From NCBI GenBank assembly GCA_003222065.1, contig QHUV01000109.1, positions 1 to 6,994 on the forward strand: a stretch of 6,994 nt of DNA, written 5' to 3'. The DNA is from Gemmatimonadota bacterium. GTDB taxonomy: Bacteria > Gemmatimonadota > Gemmatimonadetes > Gemmatimonadales > Gemmatimonadaceae. Every line of letters starts with the position of its first letter. Position 1 is the first letter of the stretch. The translations under genes were made by a program, and so were the position numbers. The notes beneath the pieces are model-generated. The model was not told the DNA's origin, did no database searches, and worked only from the letters and a program-made list of their open reading frames with translations. This document shows, piece by piece, positions 6,196-6,994 of this stretch.

Positions 6196-6591
6196 GTGAC
6201 ATCGTTTCCCCCTCGCGTGTTGATCGTAATGCCGGAACAGTGGCGGCGTGCCCTGCTTCGTGCCGCGCTCCGCGAAGTCGGCTATGACGCGATCGGCGCC
6301 CGCGGTATCGCCGAGGCGCAGTTGATCCGTGCGGTCGTCCCCGACCGCGGCACCGTAAGAGTCATCATCGTCGATCAAGCGGCGCTCGGCACCGGTGGGC
6401 TGTCGAGGTTCGCCGCTCTTCGCGAGCGACATGAGAATCCGCGCACGATTCTCCTCGCTCGCGCGACCGTCGACGCGCCGAAGGGGCCTTGGGATCGAGT
6501 ACTGCGGCGCCCCGTCAGCATCGAGCAGATCGTGGCCGCGGTGCGATCGCTCGTCCCGCTGCCGCAGAGAGCACGCGCGCCCATCGACTGA
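6196..6591 (+). CDS. Stand-alone degenerate response-regulator receiver (CheY-like) protein
   Basis: This protein of about 131 residues spans one receiver-like domain. Strand 1 is RVLIV (7-11), helix 1 RRALLRAALREVGY, strand 3 VRVIIVD60, strand 4 RTILLAR (83-89), and strand 5 with the following helix is VLRRPVSIEQIVAAVRSLV (102-120). D60 sits at the phospho-acceptor place. The usual acidic pair after strand 1 is replaced by M-P-E14, the strand-4 Ser/Thr looks like Ala88, and the Lys of the K-P motif is Arg105. It is therefore probably a pseudo-receiver that signals without normal phosphorylation, and there is no output domain. The GTG at 6196 lies 9 bp after the amidohydrolase stop, so cotranscription is likely. 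An internal start (ATG at 6229) would remove strand 1 and is less likely. Confidence 0.75.
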   Translation: MTSFPPRVLIVMPEQWRRALLRAALREVGYDAIGARGIAEAQLIRAVVPDRGTVRVIIVDQAALGTGGLSRFAALRERHENPRTILLARATVDAPKGPWDRVLRRPVSIEQIVAAVRSLVPLPQRARAPID

Positions 6592-6714
6592 TGCCATGAG
6601 TGCACGCGATGAGTGACTGCGTAAAGCTGACTGCTCGCCGATTTGATGAGTAGATCAGCAACAGTCGCTTGAGGCAGTTCGCGACACATCGGGCAGGTTG
6701 CGGCCGGCGCTGAT

Positions 6715-6732
6715 TGCATGTGCGCACATGCA
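6715..6732. promoter_or_regulatory. Perfect 18-bp palindrome upstream of the pilin gene
   Basis: TGCATGTGCGCACATGCA reads identically on both strands with no spacer. It lies 140 bp before the pilin ATG and is centred about 84 bp upstream of the start site predicted from the sigma-54-like element at 6782. That is the usual place for a dimeric activator site. It could equally be a repressor operator or a chance palindrome. Confidence 0.45.
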
Positions 6733-6781
6733 TCCGTGATAACGTCCTATCGCCATGGGGGTTGGCTACATGGGACCCCAG

Positions 6782-6797
6782 CGGCGCCGGCATTGCT
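6782..6797 (+). promoter_or_regulatory. Candidate sigma-54 (-24/-12) promoter for the pilin gene
   Basis: CGGCGC, five bases, then TTGCT matches the sigma-54 consensus TGGCAC-N5-TTGCW at the essential GG and GC, which are spaced exactly 12 bp apart, with 8 of 10 core bases matching. Transcription would start near 6808, giving an untranslated leader of about 65 nt. Pilin genes in many bacteria use sigma-54, but the short motif in GC-rich DNA means a chance match is possible. Confidence 0.4.
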
Positions 6798-6810
6798 TAT
6801 AGGATAGCAA
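6793..6810. promoter_or_regulatory. Small dyad overlapping the -12 element
   Basis: TTGCT (6793-6797) and AGCAA (6806-6810) are inverted around TATAGGAT and can be extended by two more pairs with one bulge. It could be a weak operator or an RNA hairpin at the start of the pilin transcript; it is short, so confidence is low. Confidence 0.25.
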
Positions 6811-6861
6811 CGTTGGCCCGTCCGTCCGACGCTGGAGCGAGATGTGCCGAACCCACCTTAC

Positions 6862-6865
6862 AGGA
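6862..6865 (+). promoter_or_regulatory. Shine-Dalgarno of the pilin gene
   Basis: AGGA lies 7 nt before the ATG at 6873, the best-spaced ribosome binding site in the window. It favours this ATG over the in-frame ATG three codons later (6882). Confidence 0.65.
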
Positions 6866-6872
6866 TTTCCCA

Positions 6873-6994
6873 ATGACCAACATGCTTCGCGCCCGGAAGG
6901 GCTTTACGCTCATCGAGCTGCTGATCGTGGTCGTCATCATCGGCATCTTGGCCGCGATCGCGATCCCGAAGTTCGCCAACACGAAGTCGAAGGC
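6873..6994 (+). CDS. pilA: Type IV pilin / PilA-like prepilin, 3' end missing
   Basis: Forty codons are visible before the window ends. They encode a short basic leader (MTNMLRARKG) and the classic class III signal. The prepilin peptidase site is G10 | F11-T-L-I-E15, with the invariant Glu at mature position 5. A long hydrophobic helix follows (LLIVVVIIGILAAIAIP, residues 16-32). The leader would be cut and the new N-terminal Phe methylated by PilD, and the subunit assembled in a type IV pilus or a type II secretion pseudopilus. The 'AIAIPKFANTKSK' continuation fits major pilins of GC-rich soil bacteria. Because the C-terminal domain is outside the window, a pseudopilin such as GspG is not excluded and the symbol is provisional. 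It is preceded by its own regulatory-looking region. Confidence 0.9.
   Translation, partial: MTNMLRARKGFTLIELLIVVVIIGILAAIAIPKFANTKSK

Larger units (their letters stand above)
6592..6872. other. Intergenic leader region of the pilin gene
   Basis: This 281-bp gap holds no gene I can support. The first 120 bp contain recurring GATGAGT and GATCAGC-like words that faintly resemble the repeat cluster at 2180-2427. The rest holds the 18-bp palindrome, a weak inverted repeat (GGGGT 6758-6762 with ACCCC 6775-6779), the sigma-54-like element and the pilin Shine-Dalgarno. No clear terminator for the receiver gene is seen. Confidence 0.6.

Noticed and set aside
6756..6780. Hairpin TGGGG...CCCCA as a terminator
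   Set aside because: The stem is only 5 bp with a long loop and no T-run, and it sits far from the receiver stop.

Overview
The window is GC-rich (roughly 65% by eye) bacterial chromosomal DNA. The likely source is Gemmatimonadota, or less likely Acidobacteriota. This is inferred from a duplicated FtsX/MacB-type orphan permease paired with a PadR regulator, a combination typical of those phyla, together with GC-rich codon use and a type IV pilin. No sequence search was possible, so the phylum call is tentative. I see no mobile element, CRISPR array, rRNA or tRNA.

Layout from left to right: (1) The 3' part of an ADOP-type permease (plus strand, cut by the window start) is followed 6 bp later by a PadR-family regulator. 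(2) A convergent intergenic region at 2157-2435 is filled with nested imperfect inverted and direct repeats. (3) A tight minus-strand operon, in transcription order, encodes a metallophosphoesterase (4795-4049), a small two-TM membrane protein with a possible PH-like domain (4052-3522), a class I SAM methyltransferase (3521-2982) and a GNAT acetyltransferase (2963-2436). Its junctions are an ATGA overlap, a TGA/ATG abutment and an 18-bp gap. (4) A divergent gap separates it from a plus-strand exported amidohydrolase (4981-6186) and a small degenerate response-regulator receiver protein (6196-6591). (5) A 281-bp regulatory-looking gap holds a perfect 18-bp palindrome and a sigma-54-like -24/-12 element. 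It leads into a type IV pilin gene with a good Shine-Dalgarno that runs off the window end.

The permease and PadR probably form one regulated unit. The minus-strand genes look co-translated, but their joint task is unknown. The pilin appears to have its own promoter.

The most unusual signal is not a gene. The exact octamer GCCTAACG / CGTTAGGC occurs eight times in 7 kb, four times in each orientation, always inside coding sequence. It sits in all three codon phases and usually forces codons that are rare in this GC-rich DNA (CTA, TTA, AGG). That points to selection at the DNA level, for example an uptake, methylation, recombination or chromosome-organisation signal.
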